A model generated the notes under the pieces. That model worked only from the letters and a program-made list of their open reading frames with translations, made no database searches and was not told the origin of the DNA. Of a stretch of 34,900 nt of DNA, positions 16,201 through 22,529 are shown piece after piece (within the stretch, counting starts at the first letter, position 1; every line of letters begins with the position of its first letter). The stretch comes from Betaproteobacteria bacterium (GTDB taxonomy: Bacteria > Pseudomonadota > Gammaproteobacteria > Burkholderiales > SG8-39). A program made the translations under genes and the position numbers. The stretch lies in the NCBI GenBank assembly GCA_016868105.1, contig VGIA01000017.1, forward strand, positions 1 to 34,900, written 5' to 3'.

Positions 16201-17022
16201 TCAGTCCACCCCAAGTTCGACGCTGCCCAGCGCGCCCACCTCGAAGCCGATGCGGTCGCCGGCCTTCGGGAACTTGCTGCTCACCAGGCTGCCGGTGATC
16301 ACGATATCGCTGCGCCAGAGACCGAGGCCGCGCGCGGCCAGATTGTTGGCGACCCAGGCCAGCGCCTCGAACGGGTGCCCCATGACGTCGCGGCCATAGC
16401 CCTCGCCGACGCTGGCGCCGTTAACGCTAGCGACGCCGCGCAGCGCGCCCAGGTCGAGGCCGCGCCAGTCCCGCAGCGGCGCGCCCAGCACCGCACCTTC
16501 GTTCCAGGCGTTGTCTGCGATGAGCATCAGGGCATGCAAAGAGAGCTGCCGGTAGTCCGCGTTGCGATCATCGGCCAGCTCCAGTGCCGGCATCACCGCT
16601 GCGACCGCCTGCGCGACCCGGTCCCGCGTGTACGGCGCGCTGATGGCAGGCAGGTCCTCGCCCAGCTCCACGGCGATCTCGAACTCCACCAGCAGCCGCA
16701 CATAGTCGGCCGCACGCACCCTCGCCGGTCCCCTCAGCAGCGTGTTCGCGAACATGCCGCCGGCGATGGAGTCCTGCACGCCCACCATCTGGCGCATCGC
16801 AGGCGTGGTCAGTGCGATCTTGTAGCCGGCGACGGCGCCCAAGGCCTCGGCGCGCATGCCGATGTACTCGCCCTGGATGGCGTAGGCGTCGGCGACGCTG
16901 CGCGGCGCCAGATCCTCCGGCATGGGTCCGAAACGCTCGCGGCGCTGGTGCGCCTCGAACAGCCAGCGCCCGGCGCGCTCCAGGCGCGGCTCGGAGGGCT
17001 TGGATCGCCTCATGCGGACCAT
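16201..17022 (-). CDS. 2-keto-4-pentenoate hydratase family (MhpD/DmpE-like)
   Basis: A 273-residue member of the 2-oxopent-4-enoate hydratase / 4-oxalocrotonate decarboxylase family, related to fumarylacetoacetate hydrolases. Typical parts are SVADAYAIQGEYI (about 42-54), GAVAGYKIALTTPAMRQMVGV (62-82), EFEIAVELGEDLP (metal-binding Glu pair, about 112-124), VMPALELADDRN and the C-terminal GDRIGFEVGALGSVELG. These Mg2+/Mn2+ enzymes hydrate or decarboxylate the dienol products of meta-cleavage. It is convergent with the acyl-CoA synthetase, 3 bases apart, and probably serves the same catabolic cluster. Upstream is the tRNA-Leu remnant with no obvious promoter; Met4 (ATG 17013) is an alternative start. 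Confidence 0.85.
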   Translation of the reverse strand: MVRMRRSKPSEPRLERAGRWLFEAHQRRERFGPMPEDLAPRSVADAYAIQGEYIGMRAEALGAVAGYKIALTTPAMRQMVGVQDSIAGGMFANTLLRGPARVRAADYVRLLVEFEIAVELGEDLPAISAPYTRDRVAQAVAAVMPALELADDRNADYRQLSLHALMLIADNAWNEGAVLGAPLRDWRGLDLGALRGVASVNGASVGEGYGRDVMGHPFEALAWVANNLAARGLGLWRSDIVITGSLVSSKFPKAGDRIGFEVGALGSVELGVD

Positions 17023-17041
17023 AGCGGCATCGCCTCTTACA

Positions 17042-17096
17042 TGGTGCCGGGGGTCGGAATCGAACCAGCGCGGCTTTGCGGCCGGGGGGTTTAAGG
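17042..17096 (-). pseudogene. 3' half of a tRNA-Leu-like gene (probable attachment-site remnant)
   Basis: On the minus strand this reads from an anticodon-loop-like CTTAAA through a CCCCCC stem strand, a class II variable-arm hairpin (CGGC-CGCAAA-GCCG), a T arm with GGTTCGATTCC, and an acceptor strand ending CCCCGGCACCA. The 5' half is absent: the preceding bases (17097-17120) do not pair with it. The T stem carries a mismatch. The variable arm and CTTAAA resemble the intact tRNA-Leu(TAA) at 17798-17884, while the T arm shares 19 bases with tRNA-Cys (17048-17066 equals 17907-17925). A 3' tRNA fragment starting at the anticodon loop, in the same orientation as an intact copy, is the typical product of tRNA-site integration. 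Confidence 0.7.
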
Positions 17097-17141
17097 CAAC
17101 TAAAACCTACCGATATCTGGAGCAATGACCGAGGAGGATAT

Positions 17142-17489
17142 TCAGATCAGTGCAGAATTCAGAGTGCCAGCATTCTTTAATTCCTTAGCCCAGAGCGGCG
17201 CCTTGCCTCGCCCGGTCCAGGTCTGTTTGGCATTCGAGGGATTGCGATACTTCGGAGCAACCTTGCGGCGCGATCCTTTCTTGGGGATCGATTTGGCTTT
17301 AGCTGACTTGCCTTTTTTCAGAGCCGCGGCTATCTGTGAAGCGGTAATCCCATTATTCCTCGCCAATTGAACGATCTTGGGAATCGCCCTGCTTATCACC
17401 CGATTTAACAGCGCCTTTTCTTTCTTTTCCAGAACAGCTTTCGCCTTACGCAGTTTGGCTAGCTGTGCGTCAACGGTTGTGCGTGCCAT
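17142..17489 (-). CDS. H-NS family nucleoid protein
   Basis: A 115-residue H-NS-type DNA-binding protein. Residues about 8-58 are a helical oligomerisation-type region (LAKLRKAKAVLEKKEKAL, then SRAIPKIVQLARNNGITASQIAAALKKG). A Lys-rich linker (60-80) leads to the C-terminal signature YRNPSNAKQTWTGRGKAPLW (81-100), the minor-groove AT-binding loop of the family. GAAGGATAT precedes the ATG as ribosome-binding site. Its base composition is visibly lower in GC than all neighbours. It sits between a tRNA 3' remnant and an IS fragment, so it was probably acquired, and H-NS paralogues on islands commonly silence the island's own genes. The N-terminus differs from classical H-NS, with basic residues resembling histone-H1-like or MvaT-like spacing. 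Confidence 0.85.
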   Translation of the reverse strand: MARTTVDAQLAKLRKAKAVLEKKEKALLNRVISRAIPKIVQLARNNGITASQIAAALKKGKSAKAKSIPKKGSRRKVAPKYRNPSNAKQTWTGRGKAPLWAKELKNAGTLNSALI

Positions 17490-17522
17490 ATATCCTTCGC
17501 TTTGATTTCAAACATTGTTGAG

Positions 17523-17543
17523 AGGGTCTTGAAAGGGTCTTGA
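17523..17543. repeat. Tandem 10-bp direct repeat upstream of the H-NS gene
   Basis: AGGGTCTTGA occurs at 17523-17532 and again at 17534-17543, one 11-base period and therefore one DNA turn apart, about 35-55 bases upstream of the H-NS start codon. This spacing suits a regulator binding the same face of the helix. No known operator is recognised. Confidence 0.5.
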
Positions 17544-17616
17544 TCTGAACGGACATCATTTAAACACTCTCCCAGTATATTGCATTAACTGAATATCTGG
17601 AAGTGTCCTGATTTCT

Positions 17617-17769
17617 GTGTATGAGGCGTTGCCTAGATTATTCCACGGCGGCGGTCGTCGCATTCGCGAATTCAGTGGCGCGAATCAGTTGCACAGCATG
17701 GCCCTGGCGCAGCTCGCCTATCGGGAGCGTTGGCGCGACATCGGTTTGTGCCAATGTGAGGTGAGACAC
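17617..17769 (+). mobile_element. Fragment of an IS4-type (DUF4372) transposase
   Basis: One plus-strand frame reads LPRLFHGGGRRIREFSG..QLHSMALAQLAYRERWRDIGLC. This closely follows the N-terminal DUF4372 region of IS4-family transposases, which have a start such as 'RYGG.R.VR.FSC..QF..MAFAQLTYRESLRDIE.CL'. Only about 45 residues survive. The catalytic DDE domain and the terminal inverted repeats are gone, and the frame runs on into the tRNA-Leu gene without similarity. So this is an insertion-sequence scar adjoining the tRNA array. Confidence 0.6.
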
Positions 17770-17797
17770 CTCCCACCGGAGGGGGCGGAGAAGAGTC

Positions 17798-17884
17798 TGG
17801 TGCCCGGGACAGGACTTGAACCTGTATGGCCTTGCGGCCTGGGGATTTTAAGTCCCCTGCGTCTACCAGTTTCGCCACCCGGGC
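17798..17884 (-). tRNA. tRNA-Leu (anticodon UAA)
   Basis: A complete class II tRNA of 87 bases with CCA encoded. The acceptor strands GCCCGGG / CCCGGGC pair, the D arm is followed by the anticodon arm GGGGACTTAAAATCCCC with anticodon TAA, the variable arm is GGCCGCAAGGCC, and the T arm is ACAGGTTCAAGTCCTGT. It is the last gene of a Gly-Cys-Leu cluster after pgsA, the same order as glyW-cysT-leuZ in E. coli. A decayed 3' copy lies 700 bases downstream. Confidence 0.97.
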
Positions 17885-17900
17885 GGCCCTGAACGGAAGC

Positions 17901-17974
17901 TGGAGGCGGGGGTCGGAATCGAACCGGCGTACACGGCTTTGCAGGCCGCTGCATGACCACTCTGCCACCCCGCC
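17901..17974 (-). tRNA. tRNA-Cys (anticodon GCA)
   Basis: A 74-base tRNA with encoded CCA. The acceptor strands GGCGGGG / CCCCGCC pair, the anticodon loop is CTGCAAA with anticodon GCA, and the T arm is GCCGGTTCGATTCCGAC. It is the middle gene of the Gly-Cys-Leu cluster and presumably cut from a common transcript. Confidence 0.96.
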
Positions 17975-18023
17975 GGGGCACATAAAGCAAAGGGAAGGCC
18001 TGGCGACCTTCCCTAGCGTAATC

Positions 18024-18099
18024 TGGAGCGGGAGACGAGTCTCGAACTCGCGACCTTAACGTTGGCAACGTTACGCTCTACCAACTGAGCTACTCCCGC
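18024..18099 (-). tRNA. tRNA-Gly (anticodon GCC)
   Basis: A 76-base tRNA with encoded CCA. The acceptor strands GCGGGAG / CTCCCGC pair, the D arm contains AGCTCAGTTGGTAGAGC, the anticodon loop holds GCC (GTTGCCAAC), and the T arm is GCGAGTTCGAGACTCGT. It is the first tRNA of the cluster, 23 bases after the pgsA stop, so pgsA and the tRNAs are probably transcribed together. Confidence 0.97.
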
Positions 18100-18122
18100 A
18101 TGATCGGATTGGTAATTATATC

Positions 18123-18707
18123 TCAACCCGCGGCATGCGGCAGAGCCTTGCGCAGGTAGTACAGCATGGACATGACCGTGAGCACCGCGGCGACGTTGAT
18201 CAGGATCGTTCCCAGCCACTGGCAGTCGACCAGGCCGAAAAGGTGCTCCCCGTACAGCAGCAGCGGGATCGCCAGCATCTGGCTGATGGTCTTCAGCTTG
18301 CCGATGGACGCCACGGCGAGGCTTTTCGCCTGTCCCACCTTGGCCATCCATTCGCGCAGCGCCGAGACGGCGATCTCGCGTCCGATAATGATCAGGGCCA
18401 CCACGGGGTCGACCCGCGCCAGCTGCAGCAGCACGATCAGCGCGCCAGCCACCATCAGCTTGTCGGCCACCGGGTCGAGGAAGGCGCCGAACGCCGACAT
18501 CTGGTTCAGCTTGCGCGCCAGCCAGCCATCCAGCCAGTCGGTCAGCGAGGCGAAGATGAAGATCGCGGTCGCGGTGATGTTGCGGCCCCATTCCGACAGC
18601 CAGCTGTCGGGCAGGTAGAAGATGCCCACGATGAGCGGGATCAACAGGATCCGCAGCCAGGTGATGAGGTTGGGCAGGTTCGTCAGGCTGGAAGGGGCAG
18701 CGGGCAT
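18123..18707 (-). CDS. pgsA: CDP-diacylglycerol-glycerol-3-phosphate 3-phosphatidyltransferase
   Basis: PgsA makes phosphatidylglycerophosphate, the committed step to phosphatidylglycerol and cardiolipin, in the inner membrane. The 194-residue protein starts NLPNLITWLRILLIPLIV, the usual PgsA N-terminus, and has the CDP-alcohol phosphotransferase motif DWLDGWLAR...G..LDPVADK (about residues 57-84) with its four metal-binding Asp. About four to six hydrophobic membrane segments follow. It lies 23 bases after uvrC on the same strand, the widely conserved uvrC-pgsA order, and leads into the tRNA array. Confidence 0.95.
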   Translation of the reverse strand: MPAAPSSLTNLPNLITWLRILLIPLIVGIFYLPDSWLSEWGRNITATAIFIFASLTDWLDGWLARKLNQMSAFGAFLDPVADKLMVAGALIVLLQLARVDPVVALIIIGREIAVSALREWMAKVGQAKSLAVASIGKLKTISQMLAIPLLLYGEHLFGLVDCQWLGTILINVAAVLTVMSMLYYLRKALPHAAG

Positions 18708-18730
18708 GCGTCTGGCGTGTGGTTGTGGGA

Positions 18731-20503
18731 TCAGGCGTGGAGGTGGCGGTAGATCTTCTCGGCCAGGGTCCGGCTCACCCCGGGAACTTTCCGCAGGTCG
18801 TCGATGCCAGCCGACTGCACGCCCTGCAGGCCGCCGAAATGCGCCAGCAGCTTCAGGCGCCGCTTGGCGCCTATGCCGGGAATCTCGGACAAGGTGGATG
18901 TTACCCGCGCCTTGCCCCTGCGCGCGCGGTGACCTGCGATCGCGAACCGGTGGGCCTCGTCGCGGATGCCCTGGATCAGGTGCAACCCGGCGTGCTCGGC
19001 CGGCAGCGACAGCGTCTGGCCGTCGGCCTCCAGCACCAGTTGCTCCAGCCCAGGCCTGCGCGCCGGGCCCTTGGCGACGCCCAGCACGTTGACGTCGCTC
19101 AAGCCCAGTTCGGCGAGCGCTGCCCGCGCTGCATTGAGCTGCCCCCGGCCACCGTCGATCAGCACCAGGTCGGGCATGCGCCCCTCCTCCGCCGAGACGC
19201 GGCTGTAGCGCCGCTCGAGCGCCTGCCGCATGGCGCCGTAATCGTCCCCCGGGGTGAGGTCGCGGATGTTGAAGCGCCGGTACTCGCCGCGCTGCAGGGC
19301 GTGGCGGTCATAGACCACGCAGGAGGCGACCGTCGCCTCGCCCATGGTGTGGCTGATGTCGAAGCACTCGATGCGCTGCGCCGTCTCGGGCAGGCCCAGC
19401 GCCTCACGCAGTGCCACCATCCTCGCCTCCTGGGTGCTCTTCTGCCGCGACCGCTGCGCCAGCGCCAGCCGCGCGTTCTTTGCCGCCATCTCGACCCAGG
19501 CGCGGCGCTCGCCCTGCAGCGCGGCCTGGACCTGTGCGCCGGCGAGTTCGATTGCCACCGCCGCTCCGACCAGCACCAGGGGCGGTGGCGGTTGCTCCAG
19601 ATAGTGCTGGCCCAAAAACGCCGCCAGGACTTCGCTCGCGTTCGCCCGCTCAGCGTTCTGCGGAAAGAAGCTGCGATCGCCGACGTGCCGTCCGCCCCGG
19701 ATCATGACCAGGTTGACGCAGGCGATGCCGCCGTCCTTCTCGCAGGCGACGACATCGGCATCGACGCCGCGGTCCGACTCGACGTACTGTCGCGCCTGGA
19801 CGCGCGACAGCGCCCGCGCCTGGTCGCGCAACAGCGCAGCCTCCTCGTAGCGCATCGCGGCCGCCGCCGCGTGCATCTTCTCGTTCAACATCCCGATGAC
19901 GTCGTCCTCGCGGCCCTGCAGGAACAGCTCTGCGGCCTTCACGTCCTGGGCGTAGCGCTCGGCGCTGATCTGCCCGGTGCAGGGCGCGGTGCAGCGCCGG
20001 ATCTGGTGCAGCAGGCAGGGCCGCGAGCGGTTGGCGTACACCGAGTCCTCGCAGGTGCGCAGGCGGAACACCCGCTGCAGCAGCTGGATGCTCTCGCGCA
20101 CCGCGTGCGAATGCGGGAACGGGCCGAAGTAGCGGTTGGCGCGGTCGCGCGCTCCCCGATGGAAGCCCAGGCGCGGGAATGCGTGCCCGGTGATCATCAG
20201 GTAGGGATAGGACTTGTCGTCGCGGAACAGAATGTTGTAGCGCGGCGCCAGGCGCTTGATGTAGTTGTTCTCCAGCAGCAGCGCCTCGCCCTCGGAATGC
20301 GTCACCGTGGTCTCGATGCCCGCGACCTGCGACAGCATCATGCGGATGCGGGGACTCTGGTGCTGCTTGCTGAAGTAGGAACCGACCCGCTTGCGCAGGT
20401 CGCCCGCCTTGCCGACGTACAGCGGCTCGCCTCGGGCGCCCAGCATCCGGTACACCCCGGGAAGGTTGGGCAGGCCGGCGACGAAGGCTTCCGGATCGAA
20501 CAT
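18731..20503 (-). CDS. uvrC: Excinuclease ABC subunit C
   Basis: UvrC makes both incisions in nucleotide excision repair with UvrB. The 590-residue protein has, in order: a GIY-YIG nuclease domain (PGVYRMLGARGEPLYVGKAGDLRKRV, about 15-40; EALLLENNYIK), a Cys-rich segment with RPCLLHQIRRCTAPC, a UVR motif that binds UvrB (about 200-235), the RNase H-like 3'/5' nuclease domain (ECFDISHTMGEATVASCVVYD; LVLIDGGRGQL) and two C-terminal helix-hairpin-helix motifs (SEIPGIGAKRRLKLL; KVPGVSRTLAEKIY). It is divergent from efp with a 42-base gap, and a -10-like TATAAT on its strand ends 8 bases before its ATG. Confidence 0.97.
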   Translation of the reverse strand: MFDPEAFVAGLPNLPGVYRMLGARGEPLYVGKAGDLRKRVGSYFSKQHQSPRIRMMLSQVAGIETTVTHSEGEALLLENNYIKRLAPRYNILFRDDKSYPYLMITGHAFPRLGFHRGARDRANRYFGPFPHSHAVRESIQLLQRVFRLRTCEDSVYANRSRPCLLHQIRRCTAPCTGQISAERYAQDVKAAELFLQGREDDVIGMLNEKMHAAAAAMRYEEAALLRDQARALSRVQARQYVESDRGVDADVVACEKDGGIACVNLVMIRGGRHVGDRSFFPQNAERANASEVLAAFLGQHYLEQPPPPLVLVGAAVAIELAGAQVQAALQGERRAWVEMAAKNARLALAQRSRQKSTQEARMVALREALGLPETAQRIECFDISHTMGEATVASCVVYDRHALQRGEYRRFNIRDLTPGDDYGAMRQALERRYSRVSAEEGRMPDLVLIDGGRGQLNAARAALAELGLSDVNVLGVAKGPARRPGLEQLVLEADGQTLSLPAEHAGLHLIQGIRDEAHRFAIAGHRARRGKARVTSTLSEIPGIGAKRRLKLLAHFGGLQGVQSAGIDDLRKVPGVSRTLAEKIYRHLHA

Positions 20504-20511
20504 AGGATTGG

Positions 20512-20519
20512 ATTATAAT
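20512..20519. promoter_or_regulatory. Self-complementary -10 element shared by uvrC and efp
   Basis: ATTATAAT at 20512-20519 is its own reverse complement, so it supplies TATAAT on both strands in the 42-base gap between divergent start codons. For efp the start would be near 20526, leaving a leader of about 20 bases. For uvrC the start would fall about 2 bases before the ATG. No consensus -35 is visible for either direction. Confidence 0.5.
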
Positions 20520-20545
20520 TCGCCCCCTTTTCAAGGACTTGGGCA

Positions 20546-21112
20546 ATGGCAAAGGTCTCCGCGGTCGAACTGCGCGTCGGCAACCTTCTCGAGTGGGACA
20601 AGCGCGTCTGGCGCGTCCTCAAGTGCTATCACGTGCACGTCGGCGGCCGCGGCGGCGCCTTCATGCAGGTCGAGATGAAGGACATCGAGGCCGGCACCAA
20701 GACCAACCAGCGCTTCCGCACCGAGGACAAGATCGAGCGCGCCTTCGTCGACCCGCGCGAGATGGAATACCTGTACCAGGACGGCGACAGCTATGTCTTC
20801 ATGGACAAGCAGAACTACGAGCAGATGCCGCTGTCGGCGGAGTTCCTCGAGGGCCAGACCGGTTACCTGCTGCCGAACATGTCGGTGCAGGTGAACTTCT
20901 ACAACAGCCGCGCCATCGGCCTGGAGCTGCCGCCCTCGGTGGCCCTGACGGTGACCCAGACCGAGCCCGGCATCAAGAACGCCACCGCAACCAACACCTT
21001 CAAGGCGGCGACGACGGAGACCGGCCTCATCGTGCAGGTGCCGCCGTTCATCAACCAGGGCGAGAAGATCAAGGTCTCGACCGACGACGGAAGCTACATG
21101 GAGCGCGCGTAG
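20546..21112 (+). CDS. efp: Translation elongation factor P
   Basis: EF-P relieves ribosomes stalled at polyproline. This 188-residue protein has the three beta-barrel domains: KOW-like N-domain (1-about 65), central OB domain (QNYEQMPLSAEFLEGQTGYLLPN) and C-terminal OB domain (PPSVALTVTQTEPGIKN..., PPFINQGEKIKVSTDDGSYMERA, the EF-P signature). The tip loop reads HVGGRGGAFMQVEMKDI with Arg35 where E. coli has the modified Lys34 (PGKGQAF) and Neisseria/Pseudomonas types have rhamnosylated Arg32. The flanks (GGAFxQVEMK...GTKTNQRFR) look more like the alphaproteobacterial EF-P branch than the usual betaproteobacterial one. No earP is in the window, so the modification is unknown. Confidence 0.95.
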   Translation: MAKVSAVELRVGNLLEWDKRVWRVLKCYHVHVGGRGGAFMQVEMKDIEAGTKTNQRFRTEDKIERAFVDPREMEYLYQDGDSYVFMDKQNYEQMPLSAEFLEGQTGYLLPNMSVQVNFYNSRAIGLELPPSVALTVTQTEPGIKNATATNTFKAATTETGLIVQVPPFINQGEKIKVSTDDGSYMERA

Positions 21113-21129
21113 CGCCCTCCCGAGTTCGC

Positions 21130-22158
21130 CTAAGGAATCCTTTCCATGGCCTGCAGGGCTTGCCGGTAGGCCACGCTCTTCCTCAAGTCCCGGCCGCCCT
21201 TGTGGCGCATGCGCTCGGCGCGATCCGGCACGGCCATGGACGCATCCGCCAGCGCCGCCAGCAGCGCGTCCTGGCCTTCCGGGTCCTGGCACAGCAGCAC
21301 CATGTCGCAGCCCGCCGCCAGCGCCGCCCGCGCGCGTTCCGGGATGCCGCCCACGGTGCCGGCGCCCTCCATCGCGAGGTCGTCACTGAAGATCAGCCCG
21401 TCGAATCCGAGCCGGCCGCGCAGCACTTCCTGCAGCCAGTAGCGCGAATACCCGGCCGGATCCGCGTCCGCGTCCGGATAGATGACATGCGCCGGCATCA
21501 CCCCGGCGAGCCTTGCGGCGATCACGGGCGCGTAGGGTGCGAGGTCCTTGCGCAGGATGTCCGCGACCCTGCGCTCGTCGCGCGGCACGCCGTGGTGCGA
21601 ATCCACTGCCGCGTAGCCGTGCCCCGGGAAATGTTTGGCCACCGCGGCAGAGCCGGCATCGGCCAGGCCCTTGACCAGGGCCGCGGCCAGCGCGCCAACC
21701 GCGTTCGGATCGTAGTGGAAGGCGCGATGGCCGATCACCTCGCTGCTGCCGTAGTCGAGGTCCAGCACCGGCGTGAAGCTGAAGTCCACTCCGTGGGCGG
21801 CCAGCTCGGCCGCGATCACGTAGCCCACGCCGTGGGCGCTCGCGAGCGCGCCTTCACGGTCGCGGTCCCAGAGACGGCCCAGCTGCTGCATCGGCGGGAT
21901 CGCGGTGAAGCCCTCCTTGAATCGCTGCACCCGGCCGCCCTCGTGGTCCACGCAGATGAACAGCTCCGGCTCGCGCAGGCTCGCGATCTCCTCGGTGAGC
22001 GCGGCGAGCTGCGCGGGGTCGCGGTAGTTGTGGGCGAACAGGATGACGCCGCCCACGGCCGGGTGCGTCATGCGCTGGCGATCGTCTTCGGTCAGGGACA
22101 TGCCCGCCGGGTCCAGAATCGCCACGCCCAGCGGCAGGCGGGCCTTCAGCCGTCGCAT
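21130..22158 (-). CDS. nagZ: Beta-N-acetylhexosaminidase NagZ (GH3)
   Basis: NagZ removes GlcNAc from anhydro-muropeptides in the cytoplasm during cell-wall recycling. The 342-residue protein from ATG 22158 overlaps the acpS end by 13 bases. Features: GVILFAHNY (about 37-45), CVDHEGGRVQRF (70-81), KHFPGHGYAAVDSHHG (His-Asp dyad loop of GH3 NagZ) and FSDDLAMEGA containing the nucleophile Asp. This is the last gene of the minus-strand block that begins with fabG. The order pdxJ-acpS-nagZ is normal for betaproteobacteria. Confidence 0.95.
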   Translation of the reverse strand: MRRLKARLPLGVAILDPAGMSLTEDDRQRMTHPAVGGVILFAHNYRDPAQLAALTEEIASLREPELFICVDHEGGRVQRFKEGFTAIPPMQQLGRLWDRDREGALASAHGVGYVIAAELAAHGVDFSFTPVLDLDYGSSEVIGHRAFHYDPNAVGALAAALVKGLADAGSAAVAKHFPGHGYAAVDSHHGVPRDERRVADILRKDLAPYAPVIAARLAGVMPAHVIYPDADADPAGYSRYWLQEVLRGRLGFDGLIFSDDLAMEGAGTVGGIPERARAALAAGCDMVLLCQDPEGQDALLAALADASMAVPDRAERMRHKGGRDLRKSVAYRQALQAMERIP

Positions 22159-22529
22159 TCGAGAATCACGGTGGCGCTCGCCATACCGCGCTCGTCGGTG
22201 ATGGTGAGGTGCGCGCGCCGCACGCCGCGCGCCGCGACCAGCGCGGCCAGGGCCGGGCTGTAGGACAGCACCGGCTTGCCGGACTTCAGGTTCGTCACCC
22301 ACACCCCGTGCCAGTTGGCCGGCGCGTGGATCCCGGTGCCCAGCGCCTTGGCGAAGGCCTCCTTGGCGGCGAAGCGCTTGGCGAGGAAGGCGACGGGCTG
22401 ACGATGGGCGTGGAACCGCATCAGCTCAGGCACGCACAGGATGCGCTGCGCGAAGCGTTCGCCGAAGCGCTCCAGCACCCGCTGCACGCGCGGAATCTCG
22501 ATCAGGTCGGTGCCGATGCCGTAGATCAT
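22146..22529 (-). CDS. acpS: Holo-[acyl-carrier-protein] synthase
   Basis: AcpS transfers 4'-phosphopantetheine from CoA to Ser of acyl carrier protein, whose gene acpP lies upstream in the same block. The 127-residue protein starts [12 protein letters not shown] with metal-binding Asp8 and has the family motif [16 protein letters not shown] with the second acidic ligand. The C-terminal [10 protein letters not shown] strand is normal. Its ATG overlaps the pdxJ stop (ATGA), and its end overlaps nagZ, so translation is coupled. Confidence 0.95.
   Translation of the reverse strand: MIYGIGTDLIEIPRVQRVLERFGERFAQRILCVPELMRFHAHRQPVAFLAKRFAAKEAFAKALGTGIHAPANWHGVWVTNLKSGKPVLSYSPALAALVAARGVRRAHLTITDERGMASATVILECDG

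Larger units (their letters stand above)
17490..17797. other. AT-richer gene-poor stretch between the H-NS gene and tRNA-Leu
   Basis: These 308 bases hold no intact gene. They include the H-NS upstream region with an 11-base-period direct repeat (17523-17543), possible -10 boxes reading toward H-NS (a TATACT on the minus strand at about 17570-17580), a transposase fragment (17617-17769) and a short CCTCC/GGAGG hairpin at 17769-17782. The GC content drops around 17490-17620 and recovers in the transposase fragment. Confidence 0.6.

Noticed and set aside
17141-17549. Nine-base inverted repeat TTCAGATCA / TGATCTGAA flanking the H-NS gene
   Set aside because: Perfect but short, one copy overlaps the H-NS stop codon, and no flanking target duplication or extended similarity is seen, so it is likely chance rather than IS ends.
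18719-20518. A 599-codon plus-strand open frame opposite uvrC
   Set aside because: It mirrors uvrC exactly, is rich in Arg/Ala/Gln/His as expected from the reverse strand of GC-rich coding DNA, and has no recognisable domain.
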